Positions 1 through 8,238 of a stretch of 64,000 nt of DNA are shown piece after piece. Origin of the DNA: Zoogloea oleivorans (lineage in GTDB: Bacteria; Pseudomonadota; Gammaproteobacteria; Burkholderiales; Rhodocyclaceae); contig JAOAUC010000040.1 in the NCBI GenBank assembly GCA_030157785.1, forward strand, positions 62,001 through 126,000, read 5' to 3'. Position 1 is the stretch's first letter; every line of letters starts with the position of its first letter. The notes under the pieces are model-generated. The model made no database searches, was not told the origin of the DNA, and saw nothing but the letters and a program-made list of their open reading frames with translations. The position numbers and the translations under genes are program-made.

Positions 1-237
1 GAGCTGGCCCGCTCCGGCATTCGCGTGATGACCATCGCGCCGGGTCTCTTCATCACTCCGATGATGCACACCCTGCCGGCGGATGTGCAGGCGTCGCTGG
101 GGGCTTCGGTGCCGTTCCCGTCGCGCCTTGGCCAGCCTTCCGAGTACGCCGCGCTGGCCAGGCACATCGTTGAGAACGTAATGCTCAACGGCGAAACCAT
201 CCGTCTCGACGGGGCCACGCGCCTCGCCGCCAAGTAA
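1..237 (+). CDS. SDR-family 3-hydroxyacyl-CoA dehydrogenase, C-terminal part only
   Basis: The reading frame is open from the first base of the window and ends in TAA, so only the last 78 residues are seen. They match the C-terminal part of HSD10-type short-chain dehydrogenases (3-hydroxyacyl-CoA dehydrogenase type II): the PGLFxTPM stretch after the cofactor fold, then [15 protein letters not shown] and the final [10 protein letters not shown]. The catalytic Ser-Tyr-Lys residues would lie upstream, outside the window. A hotdog thioesterase starts 12 bases later and acyl-CoA genes follow, which fits NAD-dependent oxidation of a 3-hydroxyacyl-CoA. The family is clear; the substrate is unknown. 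Confidence 0.85.
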   Translation, partial: ELARSGIRVMTIAPGLFITPMMHTLPADVQASLGASVPFPSRLGQPSEYAALARHIVENVMLNGETIRLDGATRLAAK

Positions 238-248
238 GGAGGACGCGC

Positions 249-668
249 ATGGCCCGCAGCAATATCTTCCGCCTGCGCATCGCCTTCAGCGACTGCGACC
301 CGGCCCAGATCGTGTTCTTCGCCAACTACTTCAGGTGGTTCGACACCTCCAGCCGGGAGTTTTTCACCGCTTGCGGTGTGCCCAGCTGGCGCGACACCAC
401 TGCCGAGCGCGGCATCATCGGCACGCCGCTGGTGGATGCCCAGGCCAGGTTCATGAACTCCGCCACTTACGGCGAGGACATCGAGATCGAATCCTCGGTG
501 GAAAGCTGGAGCAACAAGAGTTTCGTGATGCGCCATGTGGCCCGCCGAGGCGATACGGTGTTGTGCGAGGGGCGTGAAGTACGTGTCTTTGCGAAGCAGG
601 ACCCGGAAGACCCGCTGCGCATCCGCGCGGTGCCGATTCCCGAGGACTACCGCGCCCTCTGCGAATAA
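249..668 (+). CDS. Hotdog-fold acyl-CoA thioesterase (4-hydroxybenzoyl-CoA thioesterase family)
   Basis: A 139-residue single-domain hotdog protein. Near the N-terminus it has the family motif DCDPAQIVFFANYFRWFD, whose first Asp-x-Asp region carries the catalytic aspartate in 4HBT-type thioesterases. Length is typical of the family (about 140). The start is an ATG with a strong AAGGAGG ribosome binding site just after the stop of the preceding dehydrogenase, so the two are probably co-transcribed. It should hydrolyse an aromatic or short acyl-CoA in the cytoplasm. The 4-hydroxybenzoyl-CoA substrate is possible given the hydroxybenzoate genes nearby but is not shown by the sequence. Confidence 0.85.
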   Translation: MARSNIFRLRIAFSDCDPAQIVFFANYFRWFDTSSREFFTACGVPSWRDTTAERGIIGTPLVDAQARFMNSATYGEDIEIESSVESWSNKSFVMRHVARRGDTVLCEGREVRVFAKQDPEDPLRIRAVPIPEDYRALCE

Positions 669-820
669 GCCCGCCGCAGTACCCCTGAATCCGTGAAGCA
701 GCCTTTCGGGGCAGCGAGGCCAGCCAGTCTGGATCGCCGCCCGGGAGAGTTGCGTCCAAAAAACACGAAGGTGGCCCGCCCGGGGCCTGCCGGGATGTGA
801 AAAGCCCTCAAGGGCAAAGA

Positions 821-837
821 GCCGGCTTCAAGCCGGC
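821..837. promoter_or_regulatory. 17-bp perfect palindrome in the porin leader
   Basis: An 8-base arm GCCGGCTT, one C, and the exact complement AAGCCGGC. It sits 6 bases before the GGAG ribosome binding site of the porin. It could be a leader hairpin or a regulator site; nothing decides between them. The rest of the 669-854 gap holds no recognisable gene. Confidence 0.45.
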
Positions 838-854
838 CATTGGTGGAGACAAGA

Positions 855-2165
855 ATGAGCAGACAAACCCTTTTCGCCCAACGCCGGCCGCTGAGCCTCG
901 CGCTGATCGGTGCCCTCGGCCTCGGCGCATCCCTGCCGGCCTTTGCCGAAACCGAGATCGAAGCCCTCAGGCGCGAACTGGCCGAACAGAAGGCCCTGAT
1001 CCAGAGCATCCTGGCCGAGCGCAAGGCCGACAAGGCGGCGGCCGCCTCAGCGCCGGTTGCCGTGGCTGCGCCCGCTGCCCACAGCGCATCAGCAGTGGCC
1101 GCTGTGCCGCCGGTCACCTTCTACGGCGTGCTCGACGGTGGCGTGGAACACATCACCAACATCCAGAACGGCACCAGCAAGGGCAGCCTGACCCGCGTGC
1201 CGAGCATCACCGGCACCGTGGCTTCCCGCGTCGGCCTGCGCGCTGCCAAGGAAATCGCCGACGGCTACAAGGTCATCGCCACGGCCGAAGCCGGCTTCAA
1301 CATGGACGACGGCTCCCTCGGCCAGGGCGGGCGCATCTTCGGTCGTCAGCTCTTTGCCGGTGTCGATACGCCCTACGGCGCCTTCACCTTCGGCCGGCAG
1401 TACTCGATGCTGCTCTACGGCATTGGCGACTCCGACCTGCTCGGCCCCAACATCTACGCCATGGGTTCGCTGGACGCCTACCTGCCCAACGCCCGCTACG
1501 ACAACTCGATTGCCTGGAAGGGCACGTTCTCGAAGCTGTCGCTCGGGGCCACCTACAGCACCGGCCGCGACACGAAGGGCAGCACGCCGGCGTCCGGCAC
1601 CTGCGCGGGCGAAATCGCCGGCGCGTCGCAGACTTGCAAGGGCTGGTCGGCCATGGCCAAGTACGACGATACGGCTTTCGGCGTGGCCGCCGCCATCGAC
1701 GTGCAGCACGGCGGTACCGGGGCAACGGCGTCCTTCTTCAACGGCAGTGCGCCTGTCGCCTTCACGGCGCCCGGCGACACCGACACCCGCAGCGCACTGG
1801 GCGGCTACGTGAAGCTCGGCCCCGGCAAGATCGGCCTCGGCTGGCTGGGGCGCAAGCTCGACGCTGCCGCCGGCAATGTCGAGTCCGACACCTATTACCT
1901 GGAAGGCGCCTATCCGCTGACCACGCGGATCTCGCTTGACGGCGGCATCCACCGCATCCTCAACAAGGACCAGGACCGCAACGCCACCCTGACGGTGCTG
2001 CGCGGTTTCTACAACTTCGACAAGGATTTCTCGACCTACCTGCAACTGGGCCACATCGAGAACAGCGCCAAGGCCGCCTACGCGGTGTCGGTCGGTGCCG
2101 GCATCTCGCCGCCGGCCGGTGGCAGCCAGACGGCCACCATGCTCGGCCTGCGTTATCGTTTCTGA
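855..2165 (+). CDS. Gram-negative outer membrane porin
   Basis: A 436-residue trimeric-type general porin (betaproteobacterial Porin_4/OmpC-like group). It has a Sec signal peptide ending about ALPAFA-E, then a short charged coiled-coil-like stretch (TEIEALRRELAEQKALIQSIL), an Ala-rich linker, and the barrel beginning VTFYGVLDGGVEH. It ends in YRF, the terminal aromatic signature for BAM insertion. An in-frame TTG at 840 exists, but the ATG at 855 is preferred because GGAG lies 7 bases before it. The N-terminal coiled coil before the barrel is longer than in classical porins. It likely admits aromatic or organic acids for the acyl-CoA genes around it; specificity is inference. Confidence 0.88.
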   Translation: MSRQTLFAQRRPLSLALIGALGLGASLPAFAETEIEALRRELAEQKALIQSILAERKADKAAAASAPVAVAAPAAHSASAVAAVPPVTFYGVLDGGVEHITNIQNGTSKGSLTRVPSITGTVASRVGLRAAKEIADGYKVIATAEAGFNMDDGSLGQGGRIFGRQLFAGVDTPYGAFTFGRQYSMLLYGIGDSDLLGPNIYAMGSLDAYLPNARYDNSIAWKGTFSKLSLGATYSTGRDTKGSTPASGTCAGEIAGASQTCKGWSAMAKYDDTAFGVAAAIDVQHGGTGATASFFNGSAPVAFTAPGDTDTRSALGGYVKLGPGKIGLGWLGRKLDAAAGNVESDTYYLEGAYPLTTRISLDGGIHRILNKDQDRNATLTVLRGFYNFDKDFSTYLQLGHIENSAKAAYAVSVGAGISPPAGGSQTATMLGLRYRF

Positions 2166-2175
2166 CCCACGCGCC

Positions 2176-2200
2176 GCGGCGGCCTGAAGCGGGCCGCCGC
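2176..2200 (+). terminator. GC-rich hairpin after the porin gene
   Basis: A 9-bp stem (GCGGCGGCC / GGCCGCCGC) with a 7-base loop, right after the porin stop and before the acyl-CoA dehydrogenase ribosome binding site. There is no T run, so it is better seen as an attenuator or mRNA-stabilising hairpin than as a full terminator. Confidence 0.5.
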
Positions 2201-2229
2201 GCATCCGGATCCTCATTGGAGTGCCTGCC

Positions 2230-4020
2230 ATGACCGACTACACCGCCCCCCTGCGGGACATGCAATTCATCCTCAAGGAACTCGCCGGGCTCGACGCCGT
2301 TGCCGGCCTGCCGGGTTGCGAGGACGCCAGCGAAGACCTGGTCAGCGCCGTGCTGGAAGAAGCCGGCAAGTTTGCCGCCGGGGTACTGGCACCGATCAAC
2401 TGGCAGGGCGACGTACAGGGCTGCCGGCTCAACGCAGACGGCAGCGTGAGCACGCCGGACGGCTGGCAGGAGGCCTACACGAAGTTTGCCGAATCCGGCT
2501 GGATCGGCCTGTCGCTGCCCGTCGAGTACGGCGGCCAGGGCTTGCCCAAGCTGCTGTCCACGGCGGTGTGGGAGATGTGGTTCTCCACCAACATGGCCTT
2601 CACCATGCTGCCCCAGCTCAACGTCGGCCAGGCCGAAGCGCTGCAGATCGCCGCCACGGACGAGCAGAAGGCCACCTGGCTGACCAAGGTGGTGAGTGGC
2701 GAATGGGCCAGCACCATGAACCTCACCGAGCCGCAGGCCGGTTCCGATCTGGCCGCCACCCGCTGCAAGGCCGAACCCCAGGCCGACGGCAGCTATCGCT
2801 TGTCGGGCCAGAAGATTTTCATCTCCTACGGCGAGCATGAACTGACCCCCAACATCGTGCACCTGGTGCTGGCCCGCCTGCCGGACGCGCCGGCCGGTGT
2901 GAAGGGCCTGTCGCTGTTCATCGTGCCCAAGTACCTGCTCGACGCCGACGGCAATCCGGGCGAAAAGAACGACGTGCGCTGCATCTCCATCGAGCACAAG
3001 ATGGGCATCCACGGCAGCCCCACCTGCACCATGAGCTACGGCGATAACGGTGGTGCGGTCGGCTGGCTGGTCGGCCAGCCCAACCGCGGCCTGGAGGTCA
3101 TGTTCATCATGATGAACGAGGCGCGTTTTGGCGTTGGTGTGCAGGGCGTGGGCCTGGGCGAGCGGGCCTACCAGTACGCGCTGGCCTACGCCCGCGACCG
3201 GGTGCAGGGCCGCGACGCGGTGACCGGCGAGTCGGGCAAGCCGATCATTCACCACCCGGACGTCAAGCGCATGCTGTTGTCGATGCGCGCCCGCGTGATG
3301 GCCATGCGCGGCCTGCTGTACACCGCGGCAAGCTGGTTCGACATCGCCCACCACAGCCCCGACAAGGCGGCCGCCGACAAGGCCAAACGCTATGTGGACC
3401 TGCTGATGCCGGTGGCCAAGGGCTGGTGCACCGAGGTCGGCAACGACGTCTGCGACGACGCCATCCAGGTCTTTGGCGGCATGGGCTTCGTCGAGGAAAC
3501 CGGCATCGCCCAGTTCTTCCGCGACGCCCGCATCATCACCATTTACGAAGGCACCACCGGCATTCAGGGCAATGACCTGATCGGCCGCAAGATCCTGCGC
3601 GAGAAGGGCGAGACCCTGAGCGAGCTGATTACCGAACTGCGCGCCAGCGTGACCGAACTGCAGGCCGACGAGGCGCTTGCCGGGATTGGCAGCGGGCTGG
3701 CGGACTCGGTGGACGCACTGGAATCTGCTACGGACTGGATACTGGCCAACGGCAAGGAACATTTGGCCGACGTGCTGGCCGGCGCCGTGCCCTTCCTTTA
3801 CTTGCTGGGTACGGTGGTCGGCGGCTGGCAGATGGGCCGCGCAGCCCAGGCCGCCCGTCGGCGCCTGGCTGCCGGCGAGGGTGATGCGGTGTACCTGAAC
3901 AGCCTGGTGGATCTGGCCCGCTTCTACATGGCCACCGTGGCACCCCAGGCCCAGGCCAACGCCCGCACGGTGAAGGACGCCGGTGACCCGCTGACCCGTT
4001 TTGCCGAAGCGGCGTTCTGA
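2230..4020 (+). CDS. Acyl-CoA dehydrogenase, DmdC/FadE-like long form
   Basis: A 596-residue FAD-dependent acyl-CoA dehydrogenase. It has the N-terminal extension MTDYTAPLRDMQFILKEL typical of the roughly 600-residue group related to 3-methylmercaptopropionyl-CoA dehydrogenase. It then has the flavin-binding stretch MNLTEPQAGSDLAATRCKA, the central beta domain, the C-terminal helical domain with FGGMGFVEETGIAQFFRDARI and IYEGTTGIQGNDLIGRK, and the extra C-terminal segment of this group. IYEGT contains the usual catalytic-base glutamate. The ATG at 2230 is chosen over the GTG at 2221 because GGAG at 2218-2221 is correctly spaced for it. It follows the porin and precedes a CoA-transferase. It should insert the 2,3 double bond in an acyl-CoA; chain length is unknown. 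Confidence 0.9.
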   Translation: MTDYTAPLRDMQFILKELAGLDAVAGLPGCEDASEDLVSAVLEEAGKFAAGVLAPINWQGDVQGCRLNADGSVSTPDGWQEAYTKFAESGWIGLSLPVEYGGQGLPKLLSTAVWEMWFSTNMAFTMLPQLNVGQAEALQIAATDEQKATWLTKVVSGEWASTMNLTEPQAGSDLAATRCKAEPQADGSYRLSGQKIFISYGEHELTPNIVHLVLARLPDAPAGVKGLSLFIVPKYLLDADGNPGEKNDVRCISIEHKMGIHGSPTCTMSYGDNGGAVGWLVGQPNRGLEVMFIMMNEARFGVGVQGVGLGERAYQYALAYARDRVQGRDAVTGESGKPIIHHPDVKRMLLSMRARVMAMRGLLYTAASWFDIAHHSPDKAAADKAKRYVDLLMPVAKGWCTEVGNDVCDDAIQVFGGMGFVEETGIAQFFRDARIITIYEGTTGIQGNDLIGRKILREKGETLSELITELRASVTELQADEALAGIGSGLADSVDALESATDWILANGKEHLADVLAGAVPFLYLLGTVVGGWQMGRAAQAARRRLAAGEGDAVYLNSLVDLARFYMATVAPQAQANARTVKDAGDPLTRFAEAAF

Positions 4021-4043
4021 ACCGATGAACCTTGCCGGAGATC

Positions 4044-4150
4044 TGTAGGGGCGACTTGTAGGGGCGACTTCAGTCGCCCTCCGCGCGTAAATCACAGGCA
4101 AGCCGTTGACCGGAGTCCGAGGGCGACTGAAGTCGCCCCTACAGGTCGCC
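4044..4150. repeat. REP-like paired palindromes
   Basis: Two perfect inverted copies of a 24-bp unit lie at 4057-4080 and 4120-4143. Each unit itself folds back on the core GGGCGACTTCAGTCGCCC. A partial direct copy of the unit (TGTAGGGGCGACTT) starts at 4044, and GGTCGCC follows at 4144-4150. This head-to-head arrangement resembles the BIME/REP doublets of gammaproteobacteria and similar elements in beta genomes. It fills most of the 4021-4179 gap between the dehydrogenase and CoA-transferase genes. Confidence 0.8.
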
Positions 4151-4179
4151 TTTGCTGTTACCCGAAGCAGAAAGAAATC

Positions 4180-5742
4180 ATGACTACCCGCTTTGTCGAT
4201 GCCGCCGATGTTGCCCGCCTGATCCCCAACGGGGCTACCGTTTACTGCACCGGCATGGGTCTGGCCGGGTTTGCGGAGGAGGTGGCCAAGGCCGTCGAGG
4301 CGGCCTTTCTGGCGACTGGCCACCCGCGTGATCTGACGCTGTATCACTCCACCGGCGTCGGTAACGGCAAGGACCGGGGCATGCATCACTTCGCTCATGA
4401 AGGCCTGATCAAGCGCTTGGTAGGCGGCCACTTCGGAGTCGGCGGGCCGAACCTGATGAAGCTGATCATGGAGGAGCGCATCGAGGCCTACAACCTGCCG
4501 CAGGGCGTGCTGGCCCTGTTGCCACGCCAGGTGGCGGGGCGCCGGCCGGGCTTCATCACCAAGGTGGGGTTGGGTACCTTTGTCGATCCACGCATCGAGG
4601 GCGGCAAGGTGAACGGCGTCAGCACCGAAGACCTGGTGCAGGTCATCGAGATGGAAGGGGAGGAGTGGCTCTACTTCAAGGCGCCCAAGGTGGATGTGGC
4701 GCTGATTCGCGGCTCGGTGGCCGACGAGAAGGGCAACATCACCATGGATCGGGAAGGCGTGCTGCTCGAAAGCCTGTCGGTGGCCCAGGCGGCGCGGGCC
4801 TGCGGCGGCATCGTGATTGCGCAGGTGGAGCACATCGTCAAGGCCGGCTCGCTGCACCCGCGGCAGGTGAAGATCCCCGGTGTGGTGGTGGATTACGTGG
4901 TGGTCGGCAAGCCCGAGAACCACCTGCAGACCATGGCCACCTACTTCAACCCGGCCTACGCGGGCGACATCAAGGTGGTGCGCGGCAGCATGACGCCGTT
5001 GCCGCTGGACCCGCGCAAGATCATTGCCCGTAGGGCGGCCATGGAGCTGAAGCCCGGCGCGGTGGTGAACCTCGGCATCGGCATGCCCGAAGGCGTGGCG
5101 GCGGTAGCGGCCGAGGAACACGTGGATCACCTCATGTCCCTGACCCTGGAAACCGGCCCCATCGGTGGCATACCGGCGGGCGGCTTCGACTTTGGCCACG
5201 CCATCAACGCCGAGGCGGTCATCGAGCAGCCGGCCCAGTTCGATTTTTACGACGGCGGCGGCATCGACGTGGCTTTTCTGGGGCTGGCCCAAACCGACGC
5301 CCACGGCAACGTGAATGTCAGCAAGTTCAGCGGCCGCCCGGTGGGCTGTGGCGGCTTCATCAACATCACCCAGAACGCCGGCAAGGTGGTGTTCTGCGGC
5401 ACTTTTACTGCTGGCGACCTGCAGGTGGAGATTGCCGAAGGCCGCCTTGCTATCAAGAAGGAAGGCGCCCAGGGGAAGTTCCTCGACCACGTGGAGCAGA
5501 TCACCTTCAGCGGCGCCTACGCCCGCAGCATCACGCAGCCGGTGCTCTACGTGACGGAGCGTGCCGTGTTTCGCCTGACCGCCGAAGGGATGGAACTGAT
5601 CGAGATTGCTCCGGGCATCGACCTCGAAAAGGATGTGCTGACCCACATGCATTTCCGCCCGCTCATCCGCGATGTGACGCTGATGGATGCGGAGATATTC
5701 CGGGCGGAGTGGGGCGGGCTGGCGGGCATGCTTAAGGCGTGA
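4180..5742 (+). CDS. Acetate/propionate CoA-transferase (YdiF/Pct family)
   Basis: A 520-residue fused alpha-beta family I CoA-transferase. The N-terminal half has the GMGLAGFAEEV start and GGHFGVGGPNLMKLI; the C-terminal half has NLGIGMPEGVAAVA and the catalytic-glutamate segment LETGPIGGIPAGG, the glutamate being about residue 324, followed by YDGGGIDVAFLGLAQTDAHGNVNVSKF. Single-chain length near 520 fits Pct/YdiF rather than split AtoDA enzymes. The enzyme moves CoA between acetyl- or propionyl-CoA and a carboxylic acid through a glutamyl-CoA intermediate. Next to an acyl-CoA dehydrogenase it would activate the acid substrate of that pathway. The start has a weak ribosome binding site (AGAAAGAA). 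Confidence 0.9.
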   Translation: MTTRFVDAADVARLIPNGATVYCTGMGLAGFAEEVAKAVEAAFLATGHPRDLTLYHSTGVGNGKDRGMHHFAHEGLIKRLVGGHFGVGGPNLMKLIMEERIEAYNLPQGVLALLPRQVAGRRPGFITKVGLGTFVDPRIEGGKVNGVSTEDLVQVIEMEGEEWLYFKAPKVDVALIRGSVADEKGNITMDREGVLLESLSVAQAARACGGIVIAQVEHIVKAGSLHPRQVKIPGVVVDYVVVGKPENHLQTMATYFNPAYAGDIKVVRGSMTPLPLDPRKIIARRAAMELKPGAVVNLGIGMPEGVAAVAAEEHVDHLMSLTLETGPIGGIPAGGFDFGHAINAEAVIEQPAQFDFYDGGGIDVAFLGLAQTDAHGNVNVSKFSGRPVGCGGFINITQNAGKVVFCGTFTAGDLQVEIAEGRLAIKKEGAQGKFLDHVEQITFSGAYARSITQPVLYVTERAVFRLTAEGMELIEIAPGIDLEKDVLTHMHFRPLIRDVTLMDAEIFRAEWGGLAGMLKA

Positions 5743-5891
5743 TTGCCGCTGGCTATCGCAGGCCAGCGTCGGAAAAACTTACATTCTCAATCCCCGACTC
5801 CCCAGCGACGGGAACCCTGTCGTCAGACAGGATTTGCAGGGAGTTGAATAACAAGAGAATTTCTGATTTTCTCCGGCCGCCGGGGGGATGG

Positions 5892-5918
5892 GCATAAGTT
5901 ATGCAATTGAGTGCATAA
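5892..5918. promoter_or_regulatory. Overlapping GCATAA/TTATGC half-sites, candidate operator
   Basis: GCATAA-G-TTATGC (5892-5904) is a perfect 13-base palindrome, and TTATGCA at 5899-5905 forms a second inverted repeat with TGCATAA at 5912-5918. Three related half-sites within 27 bases, in an AT-rich patch upstream of the chimeric PEP-CTERM gene, suggest a regulator site. No regulator can be named. The remainder of 5743-6022 shows no gene. Confidence 0.4.
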
Positions 5919-6022
5919 GCAGTTTTTGTCGAGCGTCAGCACCAGCACCCTACGTCGCGGATGCTTGGGGCGATTCGTTTTCCGGACGCTGTGCGCGACG
6001 GCCATGCCCTGGTACCCGAGTC

Positions 6023-8236
6023 ATGATGACATCCTCCCGGTATGTGATTCCCTTGCTCACTGCGCTGTTCGCGGCGGCGCTTGTCCCGGTGGCCCATGCG
6101 GCCCCGACCATTTCAAACGGTGGATTCGAGTCGGGGTTCGCGGGCTGGACCGTGGAGGACCAGCCTGGCAGTGAAGGAAGCTTTTACATTCAGAGCGGTA
6201 CCGTCAGCCCGACAACAGGGTTTGATGTGCCATCGCCGCCCGAAGGCACCCAGGCGGCGATGAGTGACGCCGGGCTTGGGGGCCCTGGGTCGCACGTGCT
6301 GTACCAGGATTTCCTGGCGACGGTGGCCAGCGCTGCACTGAGTTTCGATCTCTACATCGGCAACCGGGCGGACGCTTTCTCGAGCCCGGCTTCCCTCGAT
6401 TTCAGCATTGCGGCGCTGAACCAGCAGCTACGCGTCGATATCCTGACCACCAGCGCCGACCCTTTCAGCGTGGCGGCGGGGGATGTGCTGATGACCCTTT
6501 ACCAGACGGCCGCCGGAGACCCGCTGGTCGAGGGCTACAAGACCATCACCCAGGACATCAGCGCCCTTCTTGCGGCCCATGACGGCGAAATGCTTCGGCT
6601 GCGCTTTGCCGAAACCGACAACGTCAATTTTTTCCAGATGGGAATCGACGATGTGCGCATCCAGTCGACAGCGGTACCTGAACCCGGGTCGATGCTTCTG
6701 ATTGGCTGCGCGGCGGGGGCACTCGCGTTTGCACGGGCCCGTCGCAGCACGCTGGCCGCCATGGTTTCGTTTTGTATCGGTGCCGGTCTGTCCAGCCCAG
6801 GCCGGGCTGACACCATTCCGGTCGAGGTTCTCGATCCGAATCTTGAGGTCGTCACGGTCCTGAACAGCGGGCTCAGCCAGCCGATCGGCATCGTCTTTCT
6901 CGCCGCCAACGACTTTCTGGTGCTCGAAAAGGCTTCGGGCGTGGTCCGGCGGGTGACCAACGGCGTTCTGCAGGCCATGCCCGTGCTGGATCTGGCGGTC
7001 AATTCGAACTCCGAGCGGGGGCTGCTGAGCCTGGTACTGCACCCGAACTTCCCGGCCACGCCTTATGTGTATGTTCGGTGGACCGAAAGCTCCACGGGCG
7101 TCGATTCGGCAGCGGTTTCCAGCGTGCCGCTTCTGGGCAACCGCGTCGATCGCTTTGCCTGGGACGGCAGCACGCTGGTGTTCGACGTCAATGTGCTGAT
7201 GCTTCGCGCGCGCCAGACCGATAACGTCGCGGTACCCGGCCATGCCGGCACGAACAACGCCAACGAGGCCGGCAACCACAATGGCGGCGTGATGCGTTTT
7301 GGCCCCGACGGCAAACTGTATGTGTTCATGGGGGATCAGGGGCGGCGGGGCTGGCTGCAAAACCTGGCCAACGGCCCGTTTCTCACTGCGCCGCAGAGCG
7401 ACGATACCTTCGGCGGGCCGGCACCGGACAACGCTCACCTTTCCGGCGTCATCCTGCGCCTGAACCCGGATGGCACCACGCCTGCCGACAATCCTTTCTT
7501 TGCCTCCGGCGCCGGAATTGGCGGGGAAGTGGGCGCCAACATCCAGAAGATCTTTTCCTACGGGCACCGCAATGGCTTCGGCATGGCCTTCGACCCCTTC
7601 TCGGGCTCCCTCTGGGAAACGGAGAACGCCGACGATGCCTACTCGGAACTGAATCGCGTGGTTCCGGGCATGAACGGAGGCTGGATCCAGTTTGCCGGCC
7701 CGTTGAGCCGCGCACCGAACTGGAAGTCCATCGAAACGACCCAGTTCAACATGTCCCTGCAGCAGCTGCGCTATCCACCAACACGCGCGGCCTACACTTC
7801 AGCGCTGGCCCAGTCGAGACTGGTGATGCTGCCTGGTGCCGTTTATAAGGACCCGGAGCTGAGCTGGCGCTACGAGATCGGCCCGTCCGGTACGGCCTTT
7901 GTGACCGGCAATGCGCTTGGGAGTGAATACAACGGCTCGTTGTGGATAGGCTCGGCGCGTTCCTTCGGGCAGGTTGGCGGCAATGGCGGGAGCCTCTATC
8001 GGATCAGGCTCACGGCCGACCGCCTGAACGTGGATGTGAGCGCCGACCCGCGACTCGCCGACCGTGTGGCCGACAACCTCTTCCGGGCCCAGAAGTTCGA
8101 CGGAACCGAGAGCGAAACCCTGCTGATCGGCAAGGGATTCGGGACTACGCCGAGCATCGAGCAGGGCCCGGACGGCAACCTGTACGTGGTGTCGCTCTCC
8201 GATAACACGATCTACACGATCAGGCGCCGTCCTTGA
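6023..8236 (+). CDS. Chimeric protein: PEP-CTERM module fused to a PQQ-type sugar dehydrogenase-like domain
   Basis: A 737-residue protein in one uninterrupted frame. Residues 1-30 are a Sec signal ending HAAPTISNGGFE, followed by a carbohydrate-binding-like beta domain typical of PEP-CTERM proteins. A complete sorting signal then appears internally: VPEPGS at residues 218-223, a hydrophobic stretch, then the basic cluster RARR. A second signal-like segment follows (LAAMVSFCIGAGLSSPGRA), then a glucose/sorbosone dehydrogenase domain with GNHNGGVMRFGPDGKLYVFMG and YGHRNGFGMAFDP plus NGGW. PEP-CTERM signals are normally at the extreme C-terminus, so this looks like two secreted genes merged. 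The start ATG is chosen at the signal peptide; its ribosome binding site is poor, and Met247 (6761) could be a separate start for the enzyme half. The substrate is unknown. Confidence 0.8.
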   Translation: MMTSSRYVIPLLTALFAAALVPVAHAAPTISNGGFESGFAGWTVEDQPGSEGSFYIQSGTVSPTTGFDVPSPPEGTQAAMSDAGLGGPGSHVLYQDFLATVASAALSFDLYIGNRADAFSSPASLDFSIAALNQQLRVDILTTSADPFSVAAGDVLMTLYQTAAGDPLVEGYKTITQDISALLAAHDGEMLRLRFAETDNVNFFQMGIDDVRIQSTAVPEPGSMLLIGCAAGALAFARARRSTLAAMVSFCIGAGLSSPGRADTIPVEVLDPNLEVVTVLNSGLSQPIGIVFLAANDFLVLEKASGVVRRVTNGVLQAMPVLDLAVNSNSERGLLSLVLHPNFPATPYVYVRWTESSTGVDSAAVSSVPLLGNRVDRFAWDGSTLVFDVNVLMLRARQTDNVAVPGHAGTNNANEAGNHNGGVMRFGPDGKLYVFMGDQGRRGWLQNLANGPFLTAPQSDDTFGGPAPDNAHLSGVILRLNPDGTTPADNPFFASGAGIGGEVGANIQKIFSYGHRNGFGMAFDPFSGSLWETENADDAYSELNRVVPGMNGGWIQFAGPLSRAPNWKSIETTQFNMSLQQLRYPPTRAAYTSALAQSRLVMLPGAVYKDPELSWRYEIGPSGTAFVTGNALGSEYNGSLWIGSARSFGQVGGNGGSLYRIRLTADRLNVDVSADPRLADRVADNLFRAQKFDGTESETLLIGKGFGTTPSIEQGPDGNLYVVSLSDNTIYTIRRRP

Positions 8237-8238
8237 TG

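Noticed and set aside
1960-5652. Open frame of 1230 codons on the minus strand
   Set aside because: It runs antisense through the porin end, the acyl-CoA dehydrogenase and the CoA-transferase, all clearly coding. The product is His/Ala/Gly/Arg-rich with no recognisable motif, as expected from high GC in the third codon position.
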